Shown: in pieces, positions 11,624-23,902 of the stretch
How positions within the stretch are numbered: the first letter of the stretch is position 1
How the letters are laid out: every line of letters begins with the position of its first letter
Assembly (NCBI RefSeq): GCF_000002425.4
Contig: NC_037253.1
Coordinates: forward strand, 12,059,145-12,123,144
Direction: 5' to 3'
DNA length: 64,000 bases
DNA from: Physcomitrium patens
Taxonomy: Eukaryota; Streptophyta; Bryopsida; Funariales; Funariaceae
Position numbers and translations under genes: made by a program
The notes under the pieces: generated by a model
What the model was told of the DNA's origin: nothing
The model's database searches: none
What the model saw: only the letters and a program-made list of their open reading frames with translations

Positions 11624-12456
11624 CATCTTGATTTTGATGGATATCATCAACAAAAAATTTTAACCGTCTTTGTTGTATTTGCAAGATTTTTTGCTGCCTC
11701 TCATGCATATTCATTAATATCATATTTGCACTAATAAACAAGATATTTCAACCTATTTATCTATTGCCTTAAATCTAAAACTTCTTCCACCTTGAACTCT
11801 TGATTATTATCTACTTCTATAGAAAGAAGTGGCATTTGTCTTTTTCTCAAGATATTTATTGTCTTATATGGTATAAAAAGAGATGCATGAAATAGGAATA
11901 GATCTTCATAGAATTTAGTAGATTTAATCAATAAGCAATAAGATTGATTTATCTACAAATAAAAAAAAAGTTTAAGTCTACAATAGTCCAATTTATCACA
12001 AGAACGAGCAATCTTGACATTGCAATGAAGTAGCCATACCTTCTCACTTATGATGAATTATGGTTGTTTCCTGTAATAAGCATATATATTGATCTTTTGT
12101 CATTCTTGAGCTTCCTTTAACTATATCTTCATTGTTATATGTAGTTTTGATAAATGATTTGTCAAATCTTCTATTACAAGTTTATCAACTTTTGAAAAGT
12201 CAAAAATATCAAGTCATAGATGATAACCATAATTGACAAAGAAAGGTATTTGTTAAGTAGAAGAATGCACCAAATTATTATATATAAAATCTGCCAATAA
12301 CAAAAGAATTGTTCAATCTTTTTAATGATAATAGATTGTACATATCAAATACTGCTTTAGAACTTAATTCACCCCTTCTATTTGTCTATGGATTTGAGGA
12401 TGAAAAGTCAAAGAGAGCTTTATATCTATCTTTAATATTTTAAAATGGATTGTCTA
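11624..12456 (-). pseudogene. Chromovirus integrase C-terminus and chromodomain remnant
   Basis: Minus-strand sequence matches intact positions about 46230-47064, from the integrase core (LFKILKVDIKLS region) through the chromodomain. It is cut at 12456 by the copia element, and the N-terminal side of the integrase continues at 25033. Numerous stops. Confidence 0.75.
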
Positions 12457-12759
12457 TATTGAAAAAGAGAAGTCTAGAAGCTACAAATACTTAGCATCAA
12501 CAAGCATTGTAATCTAAGAGAAGTGTGGAGAAAGATAATTCTTACTTCCAACACTCTTTACTTATATGTGGTGGTTTGTCCACCAATGAGGCAACTTCCA
12601 TCCATTTGATATTACATCCATTTCTACTTCATCTCATTAAAGCCTTGGTAGTACCACAATAACTTACTTTATCTCTTTGCTATCTTTTTATTATTAGCAA
12701 CATACTATGCTTAAATTTTATGTGGTTGTAACTAAGCAAGTACTTGCTATTCTTCAATA
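12457..12759 (-). repeat. Copia 3' LTR, 303 bp
   Basis: Paired with 24727-25032. Left edge TATTGAAAAAG and right edge TTCTTCAATA on the plus strand. A 3-bp difference at a GTG repeat accounts for the length difference from the other LTR. Confidence 0.9.
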
Positions 12760-12777
12760 CTCCTACTTTGCTAATAG

Positions 12778-15341
12778 TCAAAAGGCTTTTAATCTTAATC
12801 TCTTAATCAACTCATGATATCTATCCTTCACTAATGCCTTTGTAAGTACATCAATAAGCATGTCATTTATAACACAATACTTCATACCTATTATTCCATC
12901 TTCAATCTTCTCTCCTATGAAATCATGATGAACATCAATGTGCTTGGTCCTTGAGTGATGTTTTGGATTCTTTGCAATTCTCATATACCATTGTTTATAA
13001 GAGATTGGTACTCTTCTTCCATAGCCTTTTCCCACTTGATTGCATCTTCACACTTCATACCATCACACAAAGATAATAGATCAGTAAGAAGAGCAACATT
13101 TGCATGTTCTTTACTTACTTGAGGAAGGATGTGATCCTTCCACCATTCGCCACTCTGCCTTCTTTCTCTCAAAGGATATCTCCTTTCACTTGTAGAAGAA
13201 CATTTGCCTTCTTGCACTCCTTGTTCTTTTTCAACTCTTAAATCTGGTCGTTTTTTATCTAATGGTTGGTACTCTTCATCATTGACATCATTCCAATCTT
13301 CAAAATCTTCATTTCTTTCATTGCTCGTCCTTTCAATTGTAGGAGCCTTCATCTTTTCAACCTTCTTTGGCTTTTCATCTTCATCATCTTCATTGTCTTC
13401 ATCTTCTTGTGTCTTTGCTGAATTCAAAGATGTGTCCACAAACACATCATTACTCCCACTTGGACACATATTCAAGTGCTCACAAGCACTCTTATACTCC
13501 AAAAACTCCACATCACGACTTTTGATGAACTTCTTGGATTCCAAGCACATTAGCCTATATACCTTGGTACCTTCACAATAACCAAGAAACACACACTTTG
13601 TACCTTGTGCATCAAGTTTGGACCTCATATAATCTGGTGTTTTTGCATATGCAATGCATCCAAAGGTCCTCATATGAGAAATGCAAGGTTGTCTCGCACT
13701 CCAAGCTTCTTGTGGTGTCATTGATGCAAGAGCACTTGTTGGACACCTATTTCTTGTGTACACTGCATTCACCACGGCTTCTGCCTAAAATTCATAGCCA
13801 AGGTTTTGAGCATATAACATACTCCTTGCCATTTCTACAATGGTTGATTTTATCTTTTCAGCAACATCATTTTGTTGTAGAGTGTATGGAGTTGTGGTTT
13901 GTCTAGCAATTCTTTTATTCTTCAAATAAACATCAAATTTCTTAGACATGTACTCACCTCCATTGTCTGTACGTAGCACCTTGATCTTGCATTCACTTTG
14001 TTTTTCCACAAATGCTTTAAACTCTTTAAACCTCCAAAAGCATTCATTCTTGCCTTTAAGAATATAGATCCAAATCTTTCTTGAATATTCATCAATGAAA
14101 GTGAGGAAATACCTTGATCATCTAATACTTGTGTTCTTCATAGGTCCACATACATCTGAATGGACAACTTCTAGCAACTTGATAGCATGTGTTGCTACAC
14201 TCCTTGGAAATGAGGCCTTTTGTTGTTTGCCTTATATGCATCCTTCACATGCAAGTTGTTTTGTATTTTGGCTTGTATTTCCAAGATCTAAGCCACTTAC
14301 CATGGTCTTGAGCTCTCTCATGCTTTTCACATTCAAATGGCCAAGGCGACGATGCCATATATTCAACTTATCTTCGTTTGATGTAAATTCAGTAAATGTG
14401 GCTACCTCCACTCCATTCACCTTCTTACAAATGAGTTACTACAAATTTCGGTCTTTCAAGCCTTTGAAGACCTTGTCTCTACTCAATGATCTTACAAAAC
14501 ATCCATTCATATCAAATTAAACTTTAAGACCTTTCATTACAAGTTTACTCACTGAAAGAAGGTTTTGCTTCATCTTAGGCACATGGAGAACATTTTTAAG
14601 TCTAATCCTATTGGTTTGTCCATTTACAACCACCTCTACCATAATAGAACCAATTCCAATGGCTTTACATATACCACTATCTACCAACACCACGTTTGAT
14701 GCTGGAATAGCTTCATAAGTGTCAAATAAACACTTATAAGGTGTCATATGCTTAGAATAACTTGAATCCACAATCCATCTTGACATGGCAGCTATAAAGG
14801 TCCCATTTGTTGTCGTGAATGTATAATCTTGTCTTCCAAACTCATCTTGAATACTATTTGTATTCTTCTTCTTCATCTTTTTGCCTTTGTAGCAATTTCG
14901 AGCAAAATGGCCTACTTTGCCACAAATGAAGCAAGTTTTGACATTACCTCATTGATTTGAAAAGTTGCCATTGCCTTGATATGAATAGAGTGCTGAATCT
15001 TCACTTTGATGCTCCTTTTCTTTCTTCTTAGTTACTTCATTGGCAAGTCTTGCCGTCACATAATCCATTGTAAGCTCTTTTAGCTTGATGGACTCCAATG
15101 CCATAATAAGGTAGTTGTAGGATTCGGAAAGGCTCATTAGCAAGGTCATGATAATATCACTTTCTTCTAAAGGCTTATCAACAATTGCTAGTTGGTTTGC
15201 AAGAGCCTTTACTTTATTCACATGAGTCATGAGGTCTTCACCTTCTTCCATCTTGCAAGTGAAGAACTTCCTCTTTGTACAGATGATGTTAGATAAGTTT
15301 TTGCTTTCATAGATGTTACAAAGAGTCTTCCATGCTTCCGC
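12778..15341 (-). pseudogene. Copia gag (3' part) and pol with internal deletion
   Basis: From 15341 down: the rest of gag (EAWKTLCNIYESKNLS, MEEGEDLMTHVNKV), a stop at 14949-14951, then in frame a CCHC knuckle CFICGKVGHFARNC. The protease follows with DSS in place of the usual DSG (WIVDSSYSKHMTPY). GAG-pre-integrase (NIWHRRLGHLNVKSM) is at 14360-14310. The integrase keeps RTDNGGEY and a degraded VAEKIKSTIVEMARSML. A Glu/Asp-rich linker and the RT start (KWEKAMEEEYQSLINNG) end at about 12990, where the frame jumps directly to the RNase H end (AKNPKHHSRTKHIDV, LIDVLTKAL). About 1.4-1.5 kb of RT/RNase H is therefore missing. Confidence 0.85.
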
Positions 15342-16592
15342 TGTCGTACTGTAATTACTTACAGTATGTAAAAATTAGTGAAAACATGTAATATATTTAT
15401 AAGTCTTAATGTGAGTTAGAATATTTAGTATGTTAATTTAAAATGAATTGAAATAAGAAAAATTATTTAGAAGTTAATCTAGTTTGATTATAGAGTTTAT
15501 ATTATATAGGATTTAGATAGTTAGTATAAAGATTAAGGGAAGGGAGGAGTTAAAAGATGAAAATATAACTAAAAGGAGGCTTATTGAGAAGGATGAAAGT
15601 AAGGCATGGTTGGATGAAGGCAAGGGGTGAAGAACTTCATCCCTATTGGTCGAATACCATGCCCAATGGGCTTTGAGGAGGCTGCCCGAGGCCATATTAG
15701 GAATTAGGGTTCCTCTTTCGATTCCATTCGAGCCTTTGAGGCTAGGGTCAGAAGGTTTAGGATTTTGGGTATAATTTGGGTGAAGATTTTGTGTGATTTC
15801 GAGTTTTTATGGAAAAGATATGAATGTTCAAAGATAAGGTGTCAATTTCGTACCTACTGTCACTTCTTTTGGGCATCACATACAAATACGGAGAGCAACG
15901 GAAGATCGGCGACTGGATTTGGAGGGAGCATTTTCTCGGCTACACATTCTACTTACTGTATAGTGAATTCTAAGATTGGGTGAAGGAGTTATGAGGCGTT
16001 GAAAACAGCACTTGTAATTTGAAGGCAGTAAGTATATCGTTTTGTTGCTAGTTATGGGTGAAGCCATATCTTGAGTTTCTGGACGAATTTTTGGCTCAAA
16101 ATTTCCACAAGTGTGTGTAATTGGGTTAAAAAGCTTTAGATCAAAGTTTCATAGTATTTGAATAATTACTTTGTGAGATAAGAAGGAAGTTGTACACGGG
16201 TGTAAAAAAGCTAGGGTTTGAAGCTACAGTTATGGTTTTCAAGATATCACAAGATCCAAGACGAATTTACGGTTGAATTTTGGTGTGGTAGTTGCTAAAG
16301 ATATATTAGTACTCCATGTAAAATTTGGAGTTGTTTAGACGGTTAGATCGTAAGTTATGAGCTGTTGAACTTCGGGAAAAATTCCTCATAAGGATATATA
16401 AGTTTTTTATAACACCTTATCAAGTATTTTGGTGTTCTTTGGATTTTAAGGCTTGTATATTGATGTAATTGCTCCAAAGGAGAGGAGTTTATATATATAA
16501 AATTTTTACCCTTATATTTCAAACTTAATTGAGTATTTAGTGACAGCCAGAAGCCCAGCGCTTTCTTGAGGCAAACTCTCTCTACCCCGACA
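15342..16592 (+). repeat. G2 5' LTR, 1251 bp
   Basis: Starts TGTCGTACTG and ends CTACCCCGACA. Essentially identical to 22652-23902. The last 40 bases hold the CAGCCAG..CTTTCTTGAG block that recognises all G2 LTRs here. Confidence 0.95.
16490..16502 (+). promoter_or_regulatory. Candidate TATA box of G2 LTR
   Basis: TATATATATAAA lies about 90 bases before the LTR end and about 150 bases before the gag ATG. It is repeated in the 3' LTR at 23800-23812. Position and sequence suit an RNA polymerase II promoter; no transcript start can be fixed from sequence. Confidence 0.5.
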
Positions 16593-16596
16593 TATT

Positions 16597-16614
16597 TGGT
16601 GCTTCCACTGAGAG
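16597..16614 (+). other. Candidate primer binding site of G2
   Basis: TGGTGCTTCCACTGAGAG starts 4 bases after the LTR. Beginning with TGG it can pair with a tRNA 3' CCA end. I did not assign the tRNA. Confidence 0.5.
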
Positions 16615-16648
16615 AGCCTTAAGGCACTAAAGTTCTCAATAAGTTAGA

Positions 16649-19063
16649 ATGGGGGATCAAGTTCCAGGGTTTGGATTACCAAGTGGAGTAGGTGCTCATG
16701 ATTTATTCAGGGCATTTGCTCAATTTATGGAAGAAAGGCAACAGGTGCATGAGGAGGATAAGAATACCACCAAAGCTTTACAAGTAGTGGTGGATAAGGT
16801 TGGGAGGTTTGATAGGAGGAACATCACTAAGTTCCTCAGGGTTTATACATGTGAAATGGAAGTGCATCAAGTTTCAGAAGTAAAGATGATTTCTACCTTT
16901 GATTTGGCAGTAGTACCAGAAATCAGAGAGAGGGTGCAAGAGTTGCATACTGAGACTATATCATGGAAGAAATTTGAAGAACTCTTGAAAGATGAGTTTT
17001 TTGAGGAGGATTCAGAAAGAATGACAAAACAAACTTTTTTGGATTGGATTGAGCAAAGGCCAGGGAATCAAATGGCTCCCAATGAATTAATCAGGGAATT
17101 TGAGGCTAAGTTTGGACAGTTACCACGACAAGAGAGGCAGCTTTTGGAAACAAGGAAGACTGGATTGTTTTTACAAGCAGCTGATGAACATTTGGAGGAT
17201 AAGCTACTCTTTTATCTAGCAGACAAGACATCTGAGAGTGGTTTTACTAATGATTGAAAGTTAGTAAAAGAGACAGTGGGGCTTTTGGCTAGGCAACAAA
17301 AGATTAAGACTCGTGGATTATTACCAAGGTTGGAGCCAATGCCTGCATTTCAAAATCTAATGCCACCTCAAAACGGAATCAAGACTGTTAAGGATGGTAT
17401 TCTTGAAGACCTAATTAAGGGCATACAGGACTTGAAGGTGGAAATGACTGAATTGAAGAAATCCCAGATGGCAAGCTCATCAAAGACAATTGAAGGCTCA
17501 AAGGGATTTATAGAAAGATGTATGTGGTGTGACAATCCAAACCATAAGCATGGTGAGTGTGATAGTTATAAGGCTGCAATCAAGGATGGTATTGTGTATT
17601 TCAAAGAGGGCAGGATAAGACTCACAGGGTCAGATGAGCCTCTAAAGACTAATTTTGGGAAGGGTGGCATGAAAAAATTAGTAGAGGAGCAAACATCAAA
17701 GAATAGTACCATAAAAGGGGAAGGATCTGAGTCTTATTCTATTACAGTTGAACAAAAGGGAGTTAAGGCTGTTTCTTTGCTAACTAAAAGAATCATGATG
17801 AGGGGAGCTAAAGCTATCAGAAAGAAAACTGGGTGGAATGATCCAGTTGATGCTATTAGCATTAAAGCATATTTGTGTGGAGACAAGCATGATGATGATA
17901 TGCATGATGCTATGGTTGAGGAAAAAAGAGGTAGAACTATTCATGAAGAGGATGTTATTGAGCCTGAAAACAAGAAGAGGTCTCCAAGAAATAAAGAAGC
18001 TTCTAAGGAGCAAAAAACTGAGAAGGTATCTTCTTCTACTCATCCTGGTAGTGCACCATTACCAAAAGAGTGGTGGGAGAAGGACAAAGAAAAAGAGAAA
18101 GAAGATACAAGCAAACCTAAAGGTAAAACTCCTGCTTATAAACTTCAATCTGAGATTGAATCATCTACAGATATGAAGAGTATTTTAGAGAAGAAGATCT
18201 TGGATGCAAAGATTGAATTCACTCTAAGAGAGGCTCTATGCATAGCCAAGAAGGATTTTCATGAATTAATCATCAATGTGATAAAGAGGAAGAGGCAAAT
18301 GACAGCAGAAGCTATTATGGTAGAGGCATTGGATACTCGGGTAACTGTGGATGAAGAAGAAGAGATAGGACAGGTATTTGCACAATTTGCAATGCCTGAA
18401 ACTAGAAATAAGGTTGATATGGAAAACAAGGTTTTATTTAAATATGTTGAAGGTAAAAGAGAGCATCAAGTGGAATGCACACCTTTGGGATTTACAGGGA
18501 TAAGGAAGGATGCACAAGAAGCAAGTGTTAATACTTGCTCCAAATGTAAAAATGAGGGAATAGAGAGTAGTAGTTATTCAGTTCCTTATTGGGCTAGAGC
18601 TACTACAGAAACATATGTAAGATTGGGGGACTTTAAAGATTCAATTTTGGCCCTGGTTGATCATGGATCTGAAATCAACATCATGTCAAGGAAGATATAT
18701 GAGAAGAATAAGTGGCCAATTGATATCAACCATGGTTGGGTAATCAGAGCTGCAAACAATCAACAAGGTGATTTACATGGAGCTTTTCCAGCTGTAAAGA
18801 CTAGAATTGGAGATGTAGAAGTGGAGCAAAATTTCTTTGTGCAAAACTCTGCTACATATCTGGTAATACTTGGTCAACCTTATATTACAGCTGCTAGAAT
18901 GGAGACTAGAGTCTTGAATGATGGTTCACATTATGCCAGAATTCGGAGTTGGGATGGGAGAAAAGCTGTGCAATTTATTACTGTGAAACCTATCCATGAG
19001 AGACACAAAGAACAATTAAGAGGGATGCCCTTGGAGTCAGGAAATAACTTTGTGGATTTCTAA
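16649..19063 (+). pseudogene. G2 gag-protease
   Basis: The start ATG at 16649 is 57 bases after the LTR. Residues 1-202 are capsid-like (TKALQVVVDKVGRFD, LFLQAADEHLEDKL). A TGA at 17255-17257 replaces a Trp codon, judged from the related gag at 1-1086 which has TKWKN here. The same frame continues with the CCHC knuckle CMWCDNPNHKHGEC (17518-17559), a charged linker and a retropepsin domain (about 18640-18900): ALVDHGSEINIMS, then VILGQPYITAARM. The catalytic triad reads DHG rather than DSG or DTG. Ends at TAA 19061-19063. Pol follows in another frame. Confidence 0.8.
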
Positions 19064-19247
19064 AAAGCACCCTTGTAAGATGGGGGCACATGGGTACAAA
19101 TGATTCATCTACAAATCCAGTGTAGATAGTATGGGTTTTGGATTTTTGAACTTATCTAGTAATAGATTTGTGAGTGTTCAAAAGGTTAAAGATTTAGATT
19201 CTATAAATAAAAAAAAGATAAAGAAATAAGAGAAGAACTTAAAAAGA

Positions 19248-22200
19248 GTGGGTTTAGTTTCAAGTGATGAAGCCATAGTTGGAGTAATAGAAGAAATAGG
19301 TTTGGAAGATGATTTGGTAAAGGTTTTGGAGAATCTGGCTATAAACATAGATGGAGATGCTATAGTAGAAATATATTCAAGAAGGACTTATGAAGGATTA
19401 GAAAGGATGGTAGCAAATGGTGGACTTGCTACAAACTATGGATTGAAGCATGAGGCTAGAGTATAAACTAAATATAAAACTGTGGCAAGAAAGGTAAAGC
19501 CTGTAGCTACACAATTACCAGTTGATAATATGGAGCATATTAAACAAGCAGTTATGGAGCCAAGTCTAAGAGAGAGGCGTCGAATTGGACATCAATTTAC
19601 ACAAGAATCATTAGCTAAGTTGAAGATTGGAGGGGGTGACTTCTTAACATCAACGGAGGAAGATATGTTTCAAGAAATGCTTATTAGACATGGTAAGGCA
19701 TTTGCCTTAACTCCTGATGAAATCGGATGTGTGGATCTTAGTATTATAGTACCTATAGTAATCTTTACAGTGCCACATGTTCCATGGGATTTAAAGCCTA
19801 TACCTGTGCCTAGAGCTTTACTTCCAAAATTGATAGAATTATTAAAAGAGAAGGTGAAGATGGGTATTTTGGAACCTTCAATTGCTCCCTATTCTAATAG
19901 ATGGTTCACAGTACCCAAGAAGTCAGGGGCATTAAGGTTTATTCAGGATATGCAACCTGCAAATAGAGTGACTATTCGAAATATGGGATCAGGTCCCATA
20001 GTAGATGAAGTGGCTGAACAATTTGCAGGTCATGCCATTTATTCTATTGGAGACTTATATTCTGGATATGACCAATTTCAATTGGCTAAAGAGAGTAGAG
20101 ATTTAACTACCATGAAGACTCCTTTGGGTTTAATGAAGATGTGTACGCTACCTCAAGGTGCAACCAACTCAGTGGCTCATATGCAAAATGCTATGAACCA
20201 AATATTAAAAGAATTTGTGCCTAAGAAAACCATTCCATTTCTAGATGATATACCTATAAAAGGAGATAAAAAAGAAGACAAGGATGAGACTATGGAGGTT
20301 GAAGGTTGTAGAAAGTTTGTGAAGAAATATATTGAAGATGTGGCTCAGATATTGGAGAGATTGGAGTCAGTTAATCTCACGTTATCTTTGGAGAAATCAA
20401 GCTTTGGAGTTGATGAGATTCTAGTGGTGGTGCACATGTGTGGCAAGTATGGTAGGAAACCAAACCCTGATAAGATTGATGCTATATCTAGAATTAAGGC
20501 TTGTAAAAATGTTACAGAAGCCAGAAGGTTTTTAGGAACATGTGTATTCTATCACATTTGGGTGCCACACTTTGCCCATATCTCAGAGCCACTATATAAG
20601 TTATTAACGAAGGGTAAGAAATTTGTATGGAAAGAAGAACAAGAAACAGCTATAGAAAATCTAAAAAAAATGTTGAGTTCACCACCTGTGCTTAAACAAG
20701 TGGATTATCAATGTGAAAGACCAGTAGTTGTAACAGTGGATATAAGCCCTATAGCAATTGGATGGGCTATTGGACAAAATGATGTAGAAGGAAGAAGATT
20801 TGCTATAAGGTTTGGAGCTAGGGTTCTTACAAAGAGACAAAGGGCTTATCCACAAGTTAAAAGAGAGCTTTGGAGAGCACTTACAGCATTAAAGGCTGAG
20901 AGGAATTATTTGATTGGAGCAAGTATGGTTTTAGAAACAGATTTTTTGCCATTACTTGGAATGATAATTAACTGTACTACTCCAGATATTGCCATGCTAA
21001 GATGGATAGCCTATATAAGGATATTAAATCCTATTTTGGTACATATTACTGGTAAAGAGAACTTGGTGGCAGATATGTTGTCCAGAGCTAGATATACATT
21101 TGAAGAAGAGATGATGGCATATGAAAGAGGTGAAGATGAAGAAGAGAAGAATTATGGAAGTTCATTTGCTACTGGTGGAATGGATTTTAGTGACAAGGTT
21201 CAAAATTTCTATGAAGGTACGTATGAAGGCAAGTTGAAGGATATTGGAATTTATTTAAGCACAATGAAAAAACAAGAAGGATAGATGGACAAAACCTTCA
21301 AAGATATTAGACACCAATCCTATGGTTATATACTCAGGGATGGATTTCTATGGAAGAAGCCAAAAAGAGGTGACAAAATCCCATTGAGAGTTATAGGAGA
21401 TCTTGAAACTAAAATTAAGGTTTTAAGAGAATATCATGATACACTTTGGGCAGGACATAGAGGAGTTTGGGCCACATATACTAAGATCAAAGAAAGGTAT
21501 TGGTGGAAGGGTTTATACAAAGATGTAGAAGACTTTGTGAGTTCATGCACAGAGTGCCAACTACAATCTAAGGTTAGGTATAGAGATGGATTACATCCTA
21601 CTTATCTACCTTCTATACATTTTTAATGGGTAATTGATTTGGTAGCTATGCCTTCAGGATTATGGGGCATGAAATATTTGGTTTTAGCAGGAGAAGAGTT
21701 ATCAAACTATGTTGAAGGAAGGGCTTTGAGAACCAAGACCACGAAAGCAATATGCAGGTTTATATTAGAAGACATCTTCAACAGATATGGCTATATTGGG
21801 AGGATGAGAGCTGATAGAGGAGAATTGGATGCCATAGAAGCAAGAGATTTTTTCAAAAGGTACAGAGTTCAATTGAAGTTGACTACTTCTTATAATCCTG
21901 AAGCCAATGGAAAGAGTGAAAGAGGTCATCCTCCAATCATTTATGCATTGGTTAAGGCATGTAAGGATAAATCAATTCAATGGCCTAAACTGCTTCCATT
22001 TGCTTTATGGGCTGATAGAATTACTCATAGTACTGTCACTGGTTATATGCCTATGGAATTAATGCTAGGACAAAAACCTATAATGCCTGCTGAAGCAACC
22101 TATCCTACATGGATGTTTTTGTCTTGGGAAGATAACATTAATAGAGAAAGGTTATTAGAGCTTCGAATCCAACAGTTAAGAAGATTACCTGAGGACCTAC

Positions 22201-22607
22201 AAATTGCAGCTGAGAGGTTAAAGGAAGCAAGATTGAAAAATAAAGAGAGGTTTGATAAGACTCATAGGTTAAGGCCTAAACGTATAGAGATTGGAGATTG
22301 GGTTCTAGTTTATGATAGCAGCCTTGAGCATCAACATAGTACTGTAAAGAAATTTACAAAAAAATGGTTTGGACCATATGTGGTGGTTATAGTCCATGAT
22401 AATGCCACATATACCTTACGTGAGTTAGATGGAGCTATCATTAGAATTCTAATAGCAGGGAAGAGGGTGAAGGCTTTCAAAAGAAGAGATGGGCGGTTTC
22501 AAATAGAAGATCTTGAAGAATTCTTACCTCAATATTTGGACCAAGAACATGAAGAAGAAGACTCTATGAGTGATTCCAAGAAGTCTCAAAAGGATGAAAA
22601 AGAGTAG
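19248..22607 (+). pseudogene. G2 pol: RT, RNase H, integrase
   Basis: One frame with stops at 19464-19466, 21282-21284 and 21624-21626. RT: GALRFIQDMQPANRVT, SIGDLYSGYDQF, the active site IPFLDDIPIKG (about 20230-20265). RNase H: VTVDISPIAIGWAIG with Asp, KRELW with Glu, LETDFLPLLGM with Asp. Integrase: zinc-binding H..H..C..C (EYHDTLWAGH … SSCTECQ, 21440-21560), catalytic Asp in VIDLVAMP, Asp in RADRGELDA, Glu in NGKSERGH. The C-terminal GDWVLVYDSS and KKWFGPY parts are intact and followed by an acidic tail. All catalytic residues are present, so only the stops disable it. Confidence 0.88.
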
Positions 22608-22639
22608 TATGTGGCACATACCGGAGGATGTGCAGGTTT

Positions 22640-22651
22640 GGAGGGGGTGGA
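22640..22651 (+). other. G2 polypurine tract
   Basis: GGAGGGGGTGGA directly before the 3' LTR, the expected plus-strand primer. Confidence 0.8.
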
Positions 22652-23902
22652 TGTCGTACTGTAATTACTTACAGTATGTAAAAATTAGTGAAAACATGTA
22701 ATATGTTTATAAGTCTTAATGTGAGTTAGAATATTTAGTATGTTAATTTAAAATGAATTGAAATAAGAAAAATTATTTAGAAGTTAATCTAGTTTGATTA
22801 TAGAGTTTATATTATATAGGATTTAGATAGTTAGTATAAAGATTAAGGGAAGGGAGGAGTTAAAAGATGAAAATATAACTAAAAGGAGGCTTATTGAGAA
22901 GGATGAAAGTAAGGCATGGTTGGATGAAGGCAAGGGGTGAAGAACTTCATCCCTATTGGTCGAATACCATGCCCAATGGGCTTTGAGGAGGCTGCCCGAG
23001 GCCATATTAGGAATTAGGGTTCCTCTTTCGATTCCATTCGAGCCTTTGAGGCTAGGGTCAGAAGGTTTAGGGTTTTGGGTATAATTTGGGTGAAGATTTT
23101 GTGTGATTTCGAGTTTTTATGGAAAAGATATGAATGTTCAAAGATAAGGTGTCAATTTCGTACCTACTGTCACTTCTTTTGGGCATCACATACAAATACG
23201 GAGAGCAACGGAAGATCGGCGACTGGATTTGGAGGGAGCATTTTCTCGGCTACACATTCTACTTACTGTATAGTGAATTCTAAGATTGGGTGAAGGAGTT
23301 ATGAGGCGTTGAAAACAGCACTTGTAATTTGAAGGCAATAAGTATATCGTTTTGTTGCTAGTTATGGGTGAAGCCATATCTTGAGTTTCTGGACGAATTT
23401 TTGGCTCAAAATTTCCACAAGTGTGTGTAATTGGGTTAAAAAGCTTTAGATCAAAGTTTCATAGTATTTGAATAATTACTTTGTGAGATAAGAAGGAAGT
23501 TGTACACGGGTGTAAAAAAGCTAGGGTTTGAAGCTACAGTTATGGTTTTCAAGATATCACAAGATCCAAGACGAATTTACGGTTGAATTTTGGTGTGGTA
23601 GTTGCTAAAGATATATTAGTACTCCATGTAAAATTTGGAGTTGTTTAGACGGTTAGATCGTAAGTTATGAGCTGTTGAACTTCGGGAAAAATTCCTCATA
23701 AGGATATATAAGTTTTTTATAACACCTTATCAAGTATTTTGGTGTTCTTTGGATTTTAAGGCTTGTATATTGATGTAATTGCTCCAAAGGAGAGGAGTTT
23801 ATATATATAAAATTTTTACCCTTATATTTCAAACTTAATTGAGTATTTAGTGACAGCCAGAAGCCCAGCGCTTTCTTGAGGCAAACTCTCTCTACCCCGA
23901 CA
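22652..23902 (+). repeat. G2 3' LTR, 1251 bp
   Basis: Same length as the 5' LTR with about three single-base differences. Followed by CCGC, the target duplication. Confidence 0.95.

Larger units (their letters stand above)
9194..12456 (-). mobile_element. Chromovirus copy C, 3' portion
   Basis: Minus-strand copy of the element at 41802. It holds the 3' LTR (9194-11057, split by a G2 solo LTR at 9541-10872), the third ORF (11099-11520), chromodomain and integrase C-terminus (to 12456). Copia is inserted at 12456/12457. The remainder of copy C resumes at 25033. GTCTA on both sides of the copia element (12452-12456 and 25033-25037) is the 5-bp target duplication. Strongly decayed. Confidence 0.85.
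15342..23902 (+). mobile_element. Ty3 element, family G2, nearly complete and recent
   Basis: 8561 bp with two 1251-bp LTRs differing at about 3 positions by eye (15398/22708, 15749/23059, 16028/23338). Target duplication CCGC (15338-15341 and 23903-23906). It sits in the copia gag gene; joining the flanks restores the gag frame. Order: LTR, primer site, gag-protease, RT, RNase H, integrase, purine tract, LTR. There is no chromodomain. Four in-frame stops and a frame change between protease and RT mean this copy is probably unable to move by itself. Pol resembles a clade I know mainly from basidiomycete fungi. Confidence 0.92.

Noticed and set aside
13204-13581. Long plus-strand open frame opposite the copia polyprotein
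   Set aside because: It is the complement of the Glu/Asp-rich integrase-RT linker on the minus strand. Ser/Leu-rich content is the mirror of that, not a gene.
15513-15983. Short open frames inside the G2 LTRs (repeated at 22823-23293)
   Set aside because: They are the same because the LTRs are near-identical. No similarity or coding sign, and LTRs are normally non-coding.
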